From: Nostoc linckia NIES-25
GTDB taxonomy: Bacteria; Cyanobacteriota; Cyanobacteriia; Cyanobacteriales; Nostocaceae
Direction of reading: 5' to 3'
DNA length: 64,000 bases
NCBI RefSeq assembly: GCF_002368035.1
Contig: NZ_AP018222.1
Span: forward strand, 1,247,107-1,311,106
A program made the position numbers and the translations under genes. The notes below the pieces were generated by a model, which ran no database searches, was not told where the DNA came from, and saw only the letters and a list, made by a program, of their open reading frames with translations. Below, in pieces: positions 17,212 to 25,542 of the stretch. Every line of letters starts with the position of its first letter. Position 1 is the first letter of the stretch.

Positions 17212-18225
17212 ATGGAAACCTTAGAGTATTTTCTGCCGCAAGTATGGTTTGTAATTTTAGCTCTTTTTCTATTCCTTTATGTAATGCTAGATGGATTTGA
17301 TTTAGGGGTAGGGATATTATCTCTTACTTCCTCAGATGAAGAACGCCGAAGTATTTTGATGACCAGTTTAAGCAATATTTGGGATGCTAATGAAACTTGG
17401 CTAGTTCTGATGGCAGGGGGTCTTTTTGGTGCATTCCCTTTAGCTTATGGCACAATTTTAAATGCTTTATATATTCCAGTTTTCTTAATGGTATTTGGGT
17501 TTATCTTTCGTGGTGTAGCGTTTGAATTTCGAGAATTAGCAAACCGCAAATTGTTTTGGAATTTCGCTTTTGGTGCTGGAAGTTTTACTGCTGCACTCGG
17601 TCAAGGATTCGCCCTTGGTGCTGTGCTGGCGGGCATTCCTGTCGATAATACGGGACACTTTATTGGTAAAACTTGGGACTGGTTAAATATTCCATCGGTA
17701 CTAGTAGCTTTAACTTTAATTCAAGGATATGTATTAATCGGCTCAACTTATCTGATTTGGAAAACTACAGGAGAATTGCAGGAAACTCACTACAAAACTG
17801 CCAAAATTGCAGCTTGGACAACTTTAATTGGTGCAATTTTCATTACAATTACAACACCGATAATTTATGAAAACGCTCGTTTAAGGTTGTTTCAGCAACC
17901 TTTAGTTTATATCTTTGCAGTCATTCCCTTGTTGGGAATTTGGTTGATTTGGCAACTTTTGAAGAGTATCGATCGCAAAGAAGAAAGAGCGCCTTTTGTC
18001 TGGACTATTTTGCTGTTTCTGCTGTCATTCATTGGCTTGGGATTAATTGTCTTCCCATACATCATTCCTAATAAAATTACTATCTATGAAGCAGCTGCCG
18101 ACCCCAGTTCCTTGGTAATTATGCTGATTTTTATTGGCTTTCTCATCCCCGTAATGCTGTTTTATAACCTTTACCAATACATTGTCTTTCGAGGTAAGGT
18201 GACTGGGGATGGCTATGGGGAATAG
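17212..18225 (+). CDS. cydB: cytochrome bd-type quinol oxidase subunit II
   Basis: A 337-residue polytopic membrane protein. Start ATG 17212 is chosen because TAGGAG sits 6 bases upstream; longer frames begin in repeat DNA and translate to low-complexity sequence. Family signatures are METLEYFLPQVWF, YVMLDGFDLGVGIL, SNIWDANETWLVLMAGGLFG and FEFRELANRKLFWNF. CydB stabilises the heme-bearing CydA subunit and completes the bd oxidase. It directly follows cydA on the same strand. No small CydX-like ORF was noticed after it. Confidence 0.95.
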   Translation: METLEYFLPQVWFVILALFLFLYVMLDGFDLGVGILSLTSSDEERRSILMTSLSNIWDANETWLVLMAGGLFGAFPLAYGTILNALYIPVFLMVFGFIFRGVAFEFRELANRKLFWNFAFGAGSFTAALGQGFALGAVLAGIPVDNTGHFIGKTWDWLNIPSVLVALTLIQGYVLIGSTYLIWKTTGELQETHYKTAKIAAWTTLIGAIFITITTPIIYENARLRLFQQPLVYIFAVIPLLGIWLIWQLLKSIDRKEERAPFVWTILLFLLSFIGLGLIVFPYIIPNKITIYEAAADPSSLVIMLIFIGFLIPVMLFYNLYQYIVFRGKVTGDGYGE

Positions 18226-18301
18226 CGAAAGGAGCGGTTAGAAACCGCGTCTACACAAACAAAACCTACCTCCGTCGGTTTCAAAACCCCGATTTTACCT
18301 T

Positions 18302-18319
18302 AGTCCGCGTAGGCGGACT
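18302..18319. repeat. short palindrome between convergent cydB and dusB
   Basis: Arms AGTCCGC / GCGGACT in a GC-rich tract that is part of a common Nostocales repeat (AGTCCGCGTAGGCGGACTT). It may contribute to termination. Confidence 0.5.
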
Positions 18320-18462
18320 TTGCCTGTGTAGCTGCGAATTATATTCGCCACTTTATCCCGTCCGGAGGATTTGCCATGAAATCTTCTAAAGAATGGATTT
18401 AGCGAAGAGATACAATCTCATCGTGTTTGGAAACTAATATTGCAAGCCTCGATTTTAATTAG

Positions 18463-19518
18463 TTAAATAGTTACCAAATTATCTTGCGTTTCTTCTTCTA
18501 ATTCATAACCATTAGCGAGTTTAGCAATTGCTTGGTCAATCATTTCTAAACCCCGATCTACGGTTTCAATTGCACTTAACTGTCCTCTTAATTCAGCAGC
18601 ACCGACAAAACCTTTAGCATACCAAGTCATGTGTTTGCGGGCTTGACGAACGCCGCGATCGCCTTTATATTCCCACAAAGCTTGTAAATGATCTCTGGCA
18701 CATTCCAAGCGTTGTATTGGGTTGGGTGGCGGTAATATTTCTCCGGTTTTTAAGAAGCGATCGATTTCTCCCACCAAAAACGGATAACCCAAAGTTCCAC
18801 GAGAACACATCACACCATCAGCGCCAGTTTCTTCTAAACATTTCACCGCCGCCTCAATGGAAAAAATATCTCCATTGGCAATTACTGGAATAGAAAGTAT
18901 TTCTTTTACACGCGCAATCCATTCCCAACGCGCATTACCATTGTATCCTTGGGCGCGAGTGCGTCCGTGTACTGTAATCATTTTTGCCCCGGCATCTTCC
19001 ATTCGCTTGGCAAAGTCGAGAATCGTAATTTCTTTGTCATTCCAGCCAATACGGGTTTTTACTGTTACAGGTACATCAACAGCTTTCACCACTTCTCGCA
19101 CAATTGCTTCTGCAACTTCCGGTTGTCGCAACAGAGAAGAACCGCCTCCATTTTTAGTGATTTTATTTACCGGACAACCCATATTAATATCAACAGTATC
19201 AGCCCCTTCTGCAACTGCTTTGACTGCTGCTTCTGCAAGGAAATCTGGACGACAATCAAATAGTTGAATGCTTATTGGGCGTTCGTTGGGGTCTACCTCC
19301 ATGATTTTGGGCAATTGTTTCACATAATGCAAACCAGTAGCATTGACCATTTCGGTATACATCATGGAATCGGGTGCATAACGACGCACCAAGCGGCGAA
19401 ATACCAAATCTGTTACCCCAGATAAAGGCGACTGGAGAACCCGACTTTTGACCTCGAAGGAGCCAATTTTTAAAGGTTGAGAGAGTCTAGCTTGGAGAGT
19501 CGGAGATAGGGAAATCAT
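18463..19518 (-). CDS. dusB: tRNA-dihydrouridine synthase, DusB type
   Basis: A 351-residue flavoenzyme of the Dus family, which reduces uridine to dihydrouridine in the tRNA D-loop with NADPH and FMN. The TIM-barrel signatures are visible: QSPLSGVTDLVFRRLVRRY, PISIQLFDCRPD, DTVDINMGCPVNKI with the catalytic Cys, VTVKTRIGW, ITVHGRTRAQGYNG and PVIANGDIFS. ADGVMCSRGTLGYP binds the FMN phosphate. The helical C-terminal tRNA-binding domain is present. The NifR3/DusB-like N-terminus (LKIGSFEVKSRVLQSPLSG) supports DusB over DusA/C. It appears monocistronic. Confidence 0.9.
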   Translation of the reverse strand: MISLSPTLQARLSQPLKIGSFEVKSRVLQSPLSGVTDLVFRRLVRRYAPDSMMYTEMVNATGLHYVKQLPKIMEVDPNERPISIQLFDCRPDFLAEAAVKAVAEGADTVDINMGCPVNKITKNGGGSSLLRQPEVAEAIVREVVKAVDVPVTVKTRIGWNDKEITILDFAKRMEDAGAKMITVHGRTRAQGYNGNARWEWIARVKEILSIPVIANGDIFSIEAAVKCLEETGADGVMCSRGTLGYPFLVGEIDRFLKTGEILPPPNPIQRLECARDHLQALWEYKGDRGVRQARKHMTWYAKGFVGAAELRGQLSAIETVDRGLEMIDQAIAKLANGYELEEETQDNLVTI

Positions 19519-19574
19519 ACAATCAATTAAAAATTCAAAATTGTGTAAGCCAAAGATTTTTAGGGTATTTAAGA

Positions 19575-19832
19575 CTATTTACTGATACTGCTAATTACAT
19601 CCTCTAAACTCAAATCTAACTCTTTTGCTGTTTCTTCAAAACTTAATGCCAAGCTGAACAACAAAGGAATCATTCTCAATTTTTCTTGACGCACTCCTTC
19701 TTGATAAACTCGTGTTTGTTTTAAATCGCTTAATCCAAACATTCCTTCAATCTCCTCTCGGCTCATAGTTGGAAATTTGTAAACCAAAATTGTCTCTATT
19801 AATTCTAATAACTGCCGTCGCCGTGACCTCAC
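19575..19832 (-). pseudogene. truncated DUF2887/Rpn-type nuclease, C-terminal remnant
   Basis: The frame encodes 85 residues that match only the C-terminal tail of DUF2887 (Rpn/PD-(D/E)XK transposase-like) proteins: LLELIETILVYKFPTMSREEIEGMFGLSDLKQTRVYQE in two successive blocks, then a helical end. The N-terminal nuclease domain (about 200 residues) is missing. The apparent GTG start lies inside the terminal repeat of the small element at 19825-19930, which therefore cut the gene. It is unlikely to encode a working nuclease, though the tail could still be translated. Confidence 0.7.
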
Positions 19833-19930
19833 CCCCAGCCCCTCTCCTTCAAGGAGAGGTGAGTAAAAATCCTAATTTTTCTTTACTCCTCCCTCTCCTG
19901 CTAGGAGAGGGAGGCTGGGTGGGTGAGGTC
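19825..19930. mobile_element. MITE-like CCCTCTCC element truncating a DUF2887 gene
   Basis: Perfect 10-bp terminal inverted repeats GACCTCACCC / GGGTGAGGTC, with two inner hairpins made of CCCTCTCCT / AGGAGAGGG. It has no coding capacity. Its left end abuts the remaining DUF2887 coding sequence. Confidence 0.7.
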
Positions 19931-19953
19931 TGTCGAACTCACCTTAGCTTAGT

Positions 19954-19983
19954 AAGCCGACGGCGCGATCGCGCCGTCGGCTT
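19954..19983. terminator. perfect 30-base palindrome downstream of the desaturase
   Basis: AAGCCGACGGCGC and its complement surround a GATC centre, giving a very GC-rich hairpin with a HIP1 octamer at its middle. It lies 30 bases beyond the desaturase stop on the minus strand. There is no U-tract, so a terminator or mRNA 3'-end stabiliser role is inferred. Confidence 0.5.
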
Positions 19984-20012
19984 GACAAATTGATGATAAT
20001 TTCAGTTACAAT

Positions 20013-20882
20013 TTAGCCGCGAGTTGCACTTTGAGGAGGATGGGAAACAACCTTTTTGGCTAAACCTAAAGTCTGCAAAACTTTGATACTCCACCAAGTA
20101 ATATCAATTTCCCACCAAGATAGGCCGGATTTTGCCATGTGGGGATAAGTATGATGGTTGTTGTGCCATCCTTCTCCATAGGTGACAAGGGATACCCACC
20201 ACAGATTACGAGCGCCATCATTGGCATCAAAGGTGCGATAACCCCACAGGTGTGATGCAGAGTTCACAAACCAAGTTGAGTGCCAAAGCAAGACGCATCT
20301 GACAAACATTCCGTAGATGACAAAAGACCATCCTCCTAAGGCATACAGCAACAACCCGAAGGGAATTTGTAACAGTAAGAAGTAGCGATCTAACCAGCGA
20401 TAGAAAGGTTGTCTTGCTAAATCGGGGGCATACTTTTGATAGGTTTCGCAGTCAAAAAACTCTGGACGCGGGTAGAAAATCCACAGCATATGACTCCACC
20501 AAAATCCTCGTTGAGCGGAGTATGGGTCTAGGTTGATATCTTCGGTGTGGGCGTGATGCTGGCGGTGTCCGCCCACCCAAAAAATTGGCCCGCCTTGCAA
20601 AGCTAGCGCTCCGATCGTGGCGATCGCATACTCTAACCACTTGGGAACTTGGAAACTCCTATGGCTCAGTAGTCGATGATATCCCAGGCAAATACCAATA
20701 CTCCCGAATAACCAGTGGAGAAACACCAGCAAACCTAATGCCGACCAAGAAAAAAACCAAGGAGCTAGAAGTGCTAAAACATGAAATGTAGTAAAAAATA
20801 CTACATTAGTCCAGCTGAGTTGGGGTGGATTTCCTTTCTCAGGGATAATGTCTTTGCCGAGCGCTCCAAAATTTGCGGTCAT
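20013..20882 (-). CDS. desC: membrane acyl-lipid (delta-9 type) fatty acid desaturase
   Basis: A 289-residue enzyme from ATG 20882, which has CAGGAA about 10 bases upstream; longer frames lack support. The three histidine boxes binding the di-iron centre are HRLLSH, HRQHH and HNNHH, with further conserved WVGGHRQHHAHTEDINLDPYS and TYGEGWHNNHHTYPHMA. Four hydrophobic segments occur in two pairs. This is the DesC-like acyl-lipid delta-9 desaturase type of cyanobacteria, introducing the first double bond into membrane acyl chains. It is transcribed divergently from the TetR-type gene at 21055; the shared region contains operator-like repeats, so repression by that regulator is likely (inference). 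Regiospecificity is assumed from the family. Confidence 0.9.
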   Translation of the reverse strand: MTANFGALGKDIIPEKGNPPQLSWTNVVFFTTFHVLALLAPWFFSWSALGLLVFLHWLFGSIGICLGYHRLLSHRSFQVPKWLEYAIATIGALALQGGPIFWVGGHRQHHAHTEDINLDPYSAQRGFWWSHMLWIFYPRPEFFDCETYQKYAPDLARQPFYRWLDRYFLLLQIPFGLLLYALGGWSFVIYGMFVRCVLLWHSTWFVNSASHLWGYRTFDANDGARNLWWVSLVTYGEGWHNNHHTYPHMAKSGLSWWEIDITWWSIKVLQTLGLAKKVVSHPPQSATRG

Positions 20883-20985
20883 AAAAATTCCTGTTGATAA
20901 ACGAGCAAGCGATTTGCCTTTTCTCGGATACCATCCCCCAAGGGATTTTCCCAATCTCTACACCAGTTCGTTACAGTAGAGTCAA

Positions 20986-21000
20986 GCAAGTATCGCTTAC
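20986..21000. promoter_or_regulatory. degenerate operator-like site in the desC/tetR spacer
   Basis: GCAAGTATCGCTTAC matches 12 of 15 bases of the perfect site GCAAGTGTCACTTGC found 45 bases downstream. It probably is a second, weaker binding site for the divergent TetR-type regulator. Confidence 0.45.
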
Positions 21001-21030
21001 ATGTTTATCGTAGCAATACTATGGTTCAGT

Positions 21031-21047
21031 TGCAAGTGTCACTTGCA
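21031..21047. promoter_or_regulatory. perfect 17-base operator-like palindrome before the TetR gene
   Basis: TGCAAGTG-T-CACTTGCA is a perfect inverted repeat centred on one base, of the size and form of TetR-family operators. It ends 7 bases before the chosen ATG (21055), where a bound repressor could block the regulator's own expression. A degenerate copy lies at 20986-21000 towards desC. Confidence 0.6.
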
Positions 21048-21054
21048 TTTTTAT

Positions 21055-22284
21055 ATGTCGTCTCAACTGATTTCCACTCGTCAACGCCTGATCCAAGCTG
21101 CACTTGAGTTATTTACTGCTCAAGGAGTCAGTGCTACCACAACCCGCCAAATAGCTGAAAAAGCTGAAGTCAACGAAGTGACTCTATTTCGGAATTTTGG
21201 TAATAAACATGGGCTGCTTTTGGCTGTGCTGGAAGAGTCAGCAGCCTTTAAAAATCTCGGTGAATCTTTAGTAAGGCGGGCAACTCCTCCGGGTAATGTC
21301 TACCAAGCTCTAAAAGATTATGCAAGTGACAGCTTACATGCTTTAGAACGAGTGCCAGAGTTTGTTCGCTCTGTGGTGGGGGAAGCCGACCAATTCCCGG
21401 CAGAAAATCGTCGGGCCTTAGGCAGGGGAGTAACAGAGGCAAACCGTTATGTGGCGCAATACTTAGCTACTATCATCCAGCAAGGACACCTGAATACGTA
21501 TCTACCCGCAGAGAAATTAGCCAGTTTGCTCAATGGGATGATTTTGGGATATGCGGTAATTGAATTTACTAGTGAATTTCATGAACTTTGGGAAGATCGG
21601 GATGATTTTCTAGAGAATTTAGTAGAGTTGTTTTTACATGGAGCTATGTCATCCTCAGCAGAATCAGCCACTAATTGTTTACAAGGAAACGCGACTGGCA
21701 CAGAAATAGCTGATTTACCTGCTAATTTGGTTCATGAAATTCTGCAACAAGCCAGAAAATCAGGGATACGAGATTATGCCTTGGCTTACGTGTTATTTGG
21801 TGCTGGCTTATCCGCCACAGAAATAATAAGCTTAGAGCGATCGCACCAAATCTCGGATACTCAAGGACACTTCCTGCAAATTACAATTCCTGGATTTGTG
21901 CGGCAAGTACCTGTAAATCAGTGGATTTTAGGCAAACGCTACGGTACTTACACTAATAATCCTCTAATTAAATGGGTAAAAAGTCGTAAAGATAATCAAA
22001 CACCAATATTTCCCAACGAAACAGGCAAACCAATTTCCGAATCAGAACTTCAAGTACGTTGGCAAATATGGAGTCAAGGATTATTAACTCCCCAAGGACA
22101 ACCGCCAGTCATCGCCCAAGCGCAACAAACCTGGCGCGTAGAAATGTTAATGCGGGGAATTAGCTTAGAAAACTTGAGTATTTTAACAGGTTGCGATCGC
22201 GTCCAATTACAACCCTATGCCCGCCGAGCCAAAGAAAAAGCCGCCCTAGAGCAAGCGACTCGTTTAGATCATAAACCGGGATAG
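21055..22284 (+). CDS. TetR/AcrR regulator fused to a degenerate tyrosine-recombinase-like domain
   Basis: A 409-residue protein from ATG 21055; an in-frame ATG at 21001 would put the operator palindrome inside the coding sequence. Residues about 5-60 are a TetR helix-turn-helix (LIQAALELFTAQGVSATTTR, then NEVTLFRNFGNKHGLLLAVL). Residues about 65-195 are a TetR-like ligand/dimer domain. From about 225 the chain changes family: RDYALAYVLFGAGLSATEIISLE resembles tyrosine-recombinase box I, TPIFPNETGKPIS the mid-domain, and TWRVEMLMRGISLENLSILTGC then QPYARRA the HxxR-GH-Y end. The catalytic set is decayed: box I Arg is Ser253, the HxxR His is Gln358, Arg361 is kept, the late His is Cys380, and Tyr388 sits near the nucleophile position. 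Recombinase activity is therefore unlikely. It is divergent from desC, recalling TetR-type desaturase regulators such as DesT. Confidence 0.8.
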   Translation: MSSQLISTRQRLIQAALELFTAQGVSATTTRQIAEKAEVNEVTLFRNFGNKHGLLLAVLEESAAFKNLGESLVRRATPPGNVYQALKDYASDSLHALERVPEFVRSVVGEADQFPAENRRALGRGVTEANRYVAQYLATIIQQGHLNTYLPAEKLASLLNGMILGYAVIEFTSEFHELWEDRDDFLENLVELFLHGAMSSSAESATNCLQGNATGTEIADLPANLVHEILQQARKSGIRDYALAYVLFGAGLSATEIISLERSHQISDTQGHFLQITIPGFVRQVPVNQWILGKRYGTYTNNPLIKWVKSRKDNQTPIFPNETGKPISESELQVRWQIWSQGLLTPQGQPPVIAQAQQTWRVEMLMRGISLENLSILTGCDRVQLQPYARRAKEKAALEQATRLDHKPG

Positions 22285-22334
22285 GGGAGGGGAGGCAGGG
22301 GGTAGGAGGCAGGGGGCAGGGGGCAGGGGGCAGG

Positions 22335-22411
22335 GAAAAGGTTAAAGGGAAAAGGGAAAAGGAATAAATTTAATCTTTCCCCTTTTCCCTTTACCCCTTT
22401 CCCTTTTCCCC
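22335..22411. repeat. dispersed GGGAAAAGG palindromic repeat with GGCAGGG heptamers
   Basis: Tandem GGCAGGG heptamers (from about 22301) run into GGTTAAAGGGAAAAGGG, AATAAATTTAATC and a pyrimidine-rich arm. It lies between the 3' ends of the convergent TetR and beta-helix genes. Confidence 0.7.
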
Positions 22412-22427
22412 ATACCCAATGCCCCAA

Positions 22428-24374
22428 TCAATTCAACGGTTCCATAATGACTCTTAAGCCTTTACTAGAAAGTGCTTTGAGCATTTCTTTCGCGTTATAT
22501 TCACTGTCAAATACTCCTGCTTGCATCACTTTTAGACCTTGCCAGACTGTGACAAAAGCACCAGGAGCGAGCGATCGCACTAAATCTCGATCTTTATCTG
22601 TTATTAATGTGACCACCACCCGATAACGTATACCGTAGTGTGTCCCAGAATCTCCCCTGTAGGAGATATTTGTAGAATTTGTAACTGGTACTTTTGCCCG
22701 ATCGGGAGCATCGGGAAGTGGCAAGGGTGGTTCATTGCCCAAAGTAGTAGGCTCTAGTTTTGGTAATGACCCCTGTGTTTGATTAGCAGTGTTGGAAACT
22801 GCTGGCTGTGCTAGAGAACTCGATGAATACTGAGGCGCACTAAATTCAATCGCGTTCGGATCGATCTGCACATAATTAAACTGGGGTGTCTGAGGCGGCT
22901 GTGTTGGTGTGGAAGTTGCAACTTGAGTGTTAGTTGATGTTTGCCTAGCTGGTAAGCTGCTAGGGGTAGGAAATCCGGCGACTTTAGAAGTAGGTGGTTG
23001 TTGATTGAATTTGGGTGGCGAAAGCGAGACACTTGCTGGTTGCAATGGCAGCAGTTGACTGTTTAATTGTCCGGGAACGAGATTATCTGTTGAAATACTG
23101 TTGGTGGTTTGACTGTTTAGTTGTCCGGGAACGAGATTATCTGCTGAAATACTGTTGCTGGTTTGGGCGTTGGTGGTTTCTGGGACTCCAGGAGCCGAAA
23201 AAGTGATTTCCCTAGATACTGGTGTTTCTTGTGCCACATTGTTGGCTACAGGGGAGGGTTGAGAATTTTCGGTTGCTAGTGCTGTTGTACCGTTGAGATC
23301 TACATTACCAGCGATGCGATCGCTCACCAAGTTATTGCCAGCAGCAGAAATTACCTGCTTGGCTGCGCTGGCATTAATGTCATAGCGGCCATTATTTTGA
23401 AATTCATTACCCCCAGGTTCGGATGCATTGCCTAAATCTGGCATTGCTTGGGCGATCGCTACTAAACCATCTTCTTTACTACCTTGAATAATATTATTCC
23501 GTAAAATCGGGCGAGCATTTGCTTGGACTATAATTCCAGATCTATTATTCTGAATTTGATTGCTTATAACCACAGGCGCGGCATTTTGAGCAATATTGAT
23601 GCCAAAGCCGGTTTCATGAAAAATATTTTCCTTCACTTGGGGGCGGGAGTTACCAGCAATTGTGATACCATTAGCGCCATTGCCATCGAAGTAATTTTTG
23701 CTAATAGTGGGTGCCGCATTTCCACTGACAGAAATCCCATCTTGCATATTACCCATAAAGGTATTTTCCATAACTACCGGATTGCTAGATTCAATCCACA
23801 AACCATAACCACGGCGGTTTGAATTTGTCAGCGTTACCCCAGTTAGCACTGCTTGGTCTGCCCCAACAATTGTTACATTTTGACCGCCATAACTGCGACT
23901 TAGGTAATCGCCCCCTCCCTGAATGATGATATCCTTGCCGCGATCGCCCGGATTTCCTTGAATAGAAACACCTGGTTTGAGCATTAAAGGAAATACCTCT
24001 CCCGTCTCAGTGCTGTAAGTACCTGTGGAGAGCATGATTACAGTATTAGGATTAGCTAATCGCAGCGCTTGGGTAATGGTTTTGACAGGAGTGGATTGGC
24101 TGCCATTACCTGTAACGTCGTCTCCAGCATTAGGATTGACAAACAGCACATTCGCCTGAGAACTGTTTTTTTCCGCTATAGGTGCGGAATTTTGTACCGA
24201 TGGTATTTGAGCGATCGCACTATCCACGCTTGCTAGTTTGAAACTTAAGGTAAAAATTAGAACATAAAAACTTAAAACTAAAAGCTTTGTTGGTTCTAGA
24301 AAGTTTCGCTTTGCTTGCAAAGCATTTATACTGCGGTACGTGGAAAATAGAAAATAGGGAATCATATTTAACAT
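22428..24374 (-). CDS. exported parallel beta-helix (DUF1565-type) protein with SPOR-like tail
   Basis: A 648-residue protein. A GAGGAG ribosome binding site supports ATG 24374. An N-terminal hydrophobic segment (about 28-50) serves as signal or anchor. Residues about 75-330 begin VNPNAGDDVTGNGSQSTPVK (DUF1565 start) and continue as right-handed beta-helix coils (NPVVMENTFMGN, APTISKNYFDGNGANGI, RPQVKENIFHETGFGI). A long Ser/Pro/Gln/Thr-rich linker (about 370-575) includes two near-identical copies of a TNSISTDNLVPGQLNSQ unit. The C-terminal 65 residues (RYRVVVTLITDKDRDLV, then VMQAGVFDSEYNAKEML) form a SPOR-like module also found at the end of the protein at 38884-40287. It is probably a surface or periplasmic carbohydrate- or peptidoglycan-associated protein. 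Confidence 0.8.
   Translation of the reverse strand: MLNMIPYFLFSTYRSINALQAKRNFLEPTKLLVLSFYVLIFTLSFKLASVDSAIAQIPSVQNSAPIAEKNSSQANVLFVNPNAGDDVTGNGSQSTPVKTITQALRLANPNTVIMLSTGTYSTETGEVFPLMLKPGVSIQGNPGDRGKDIIIQGGGDYLSRSYGGQNVTIVGADQAVLTGVTLTNSNRRGYGLWIESSNPVVMENTFMGNMQDGISVSGNAAPTISKNYFDGNGANGITIAGNSRPQVKENIFHETGFGINIAQNAAPVVISNQIQNNRSGIIVQANARPILRNNIIQGSKEDGLVAIAQAMPDLGNASEPGGNEFQNNGRYDINASAAKQVISAAGNNLVSDRIAGNVDLNGTTALATENSQPSPVANNVAQETPVSREITFSAPGVPETTNAQTSNSISADNLVPGQLNSQTTNSISTDNLVPGQLNSQLLPLQPASVSLSPPKFNQQPPTSKVAGFPTPSSLPARQTSTNTQVATSTPTQPPQTPQFNYVQIDPNAIEFSAPQYSSSSLAQPAVSNTANQTQGSLPKLEPTTLGNEPPLPLPDAPDRAKVPVTNSTNISYRGDSGTHYGIRYRVVVTLITDKDRDLVRSLAPGAFVTVWQGLKVMQAGVFDSEYNAKEMLKALSSKGLRVIMEPLN
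23057..23163. repeat. in-frame tandem duplication in the linker of the beta-helix protein
   Basis: Two units of about 54 bases encode nearly the same 18 residues (NSISTDNLVPGQL core). It lies in the low-complexity linker, a typical site for slippage or unequal recombination. Confidence 0.75.
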
Positions 24375-24594
24375 AACTCCTCGAAAGTATCAATAAATTC
24401 TTATACTCTTAGACACCACTATGCCGATAATATTACCCACATATTGGTCTATTGGCGACTAATAAAATAAGGAATTGACAATTGGCCAAACAACGAGAGT
24501 TGATTGTTGAATGTTGACTAAATTATTCCCCTTGTCTTGTTGTCCTCTGTTTCATATTAGAAAGTGAAGTGTGTTGTAATTTCGTAATTTTTAT

Positions 24595-24809
24595 AGGGCT
24601 TACGCAAACTCTACAAAATCTTCTCTACGAGATGCTGCGCGTACCCGAAGCGTTCCGCAGAAAAGGCGTTATTGGCGTCTTGGCGGTAGCCTACCCTTCT
24701 CCTAACGGAGACGCTGCGCGTAGCTTGCTTCCCGCAGGGTACGGGAACACCAAGCCACAAAGCGTCTACGATAAATTAAGCGAAGTTGGCTATTTTTACG
24801 TAAGTCCTG
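24595..24809. mobile_element. MITE-like element, CAGGACTTACGC family (long copy)
   Basis: Imperfect terminal repeats GGGCTTACGCAAA at left and TTTTTACGTAAGTCCTG at right. The interior is a mosaic of CTCTACGAGATGCTGCGCG-type hairpin repeats, about 215 bases in all. A 82-codon frame inside is a by-product. Confidence 0.6.
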
Positions 24810-25005
24810 TTTTATAAAGCGTATTTTTTCAGGTAAATGAAGTACACCGCTAGGGAACATGTTCCCTACGAATATCTGTACGTCACTCCTTTGCAATCTG
24901 CTGTAAGTCTATTAAGCTTGTCTATTAAAGTCTTATGAATTCAGCAATTCTATATTCTAAATTACGCATTATGTGGATTAGACACTAAAACCCTTGATTT
25001 ATCGT

Positions 25006-25036
25006 TGTAGAGACGTTGCAGTGCAACGTCTCTACA
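25006..25036. repeat. palindromic repeat, GTAGAGACGTTGC family
   Basis: An almost uninterrupted palindrome with arms TGTAGAGACGTTGCA / TGCAACGTCTCTACA. It is related to the hairpin at 2591-2625. Confidence 0.75.
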
Positions 25037-25448
25037 GGGCGCACAATCCTTGATATTTTGTTGATTTGCATAATTCACATCACACGTAAATTATGGATTT
25101 TTATTGAATTTTGACATGAAATTAGCAACCGCCCAAAATCTTCGATCGCTCTTGTGCAATCAATCTATAATTGTGGGCAATTCAAGTACTAAAAAAAAAT
25201 CCCCCGATCGCTCAGGGGCTAATAAGTCAGAAGATAATATCAAACCTAATTGTTGCAATCCTAACGCTTACGTCATTTGCACAAACCTTCCAAAAGTTTG
25301 AATTCCCTTTAAAGAAAGATTGTGATAAATAATACATAAATAGCACCTCAATGATTCTTAATACTTTTCATTTTCCTTTTGTGGCCTTCATTAGCAGTAG
25401 GATTGACTAATAATAACCAGAGATTATGTTTGAAATTTTTATTAGTAA

Positions 25449-25542
25449 CAGGACTTACGCAATATGTCACTGAAAACCTTATTCAAGCGTAGCGGTAATT
25501 GATGAATTACCGCTACTTTCGTTATCTTTTGCGTAAGTCCTG
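25449..25542. mobile_element. complete 94-bp MITE, CAGGACTTACGC family, with 5-bp target duplication
   Basis: Perfect 14-bp terminal inverted repeats CAGGACTTACGCAA / TTGCGTAAGTCCTG, with an inner palindrome AGCGGTAAT..ATTACCGCT. AGTAA flanks it directly on both sides (25444-25448 and 25543-25547), the hallmark of transposition. It is non-autonomous and has no ORF of its own. Confidence 0.8.

Noticed and set aside
24569..24817. 82-codon plus-strand ORF
   Set aside because: It lies almost wholly inside a MITE-like element and translates hairpin repeats.
25104..25301. 65-codon plus-strand ORF
   Set aside because: It needs a non-ATG start, has no ribosome binding site, no recognisable motif and low-complexity Lys/Ser/Asn content.
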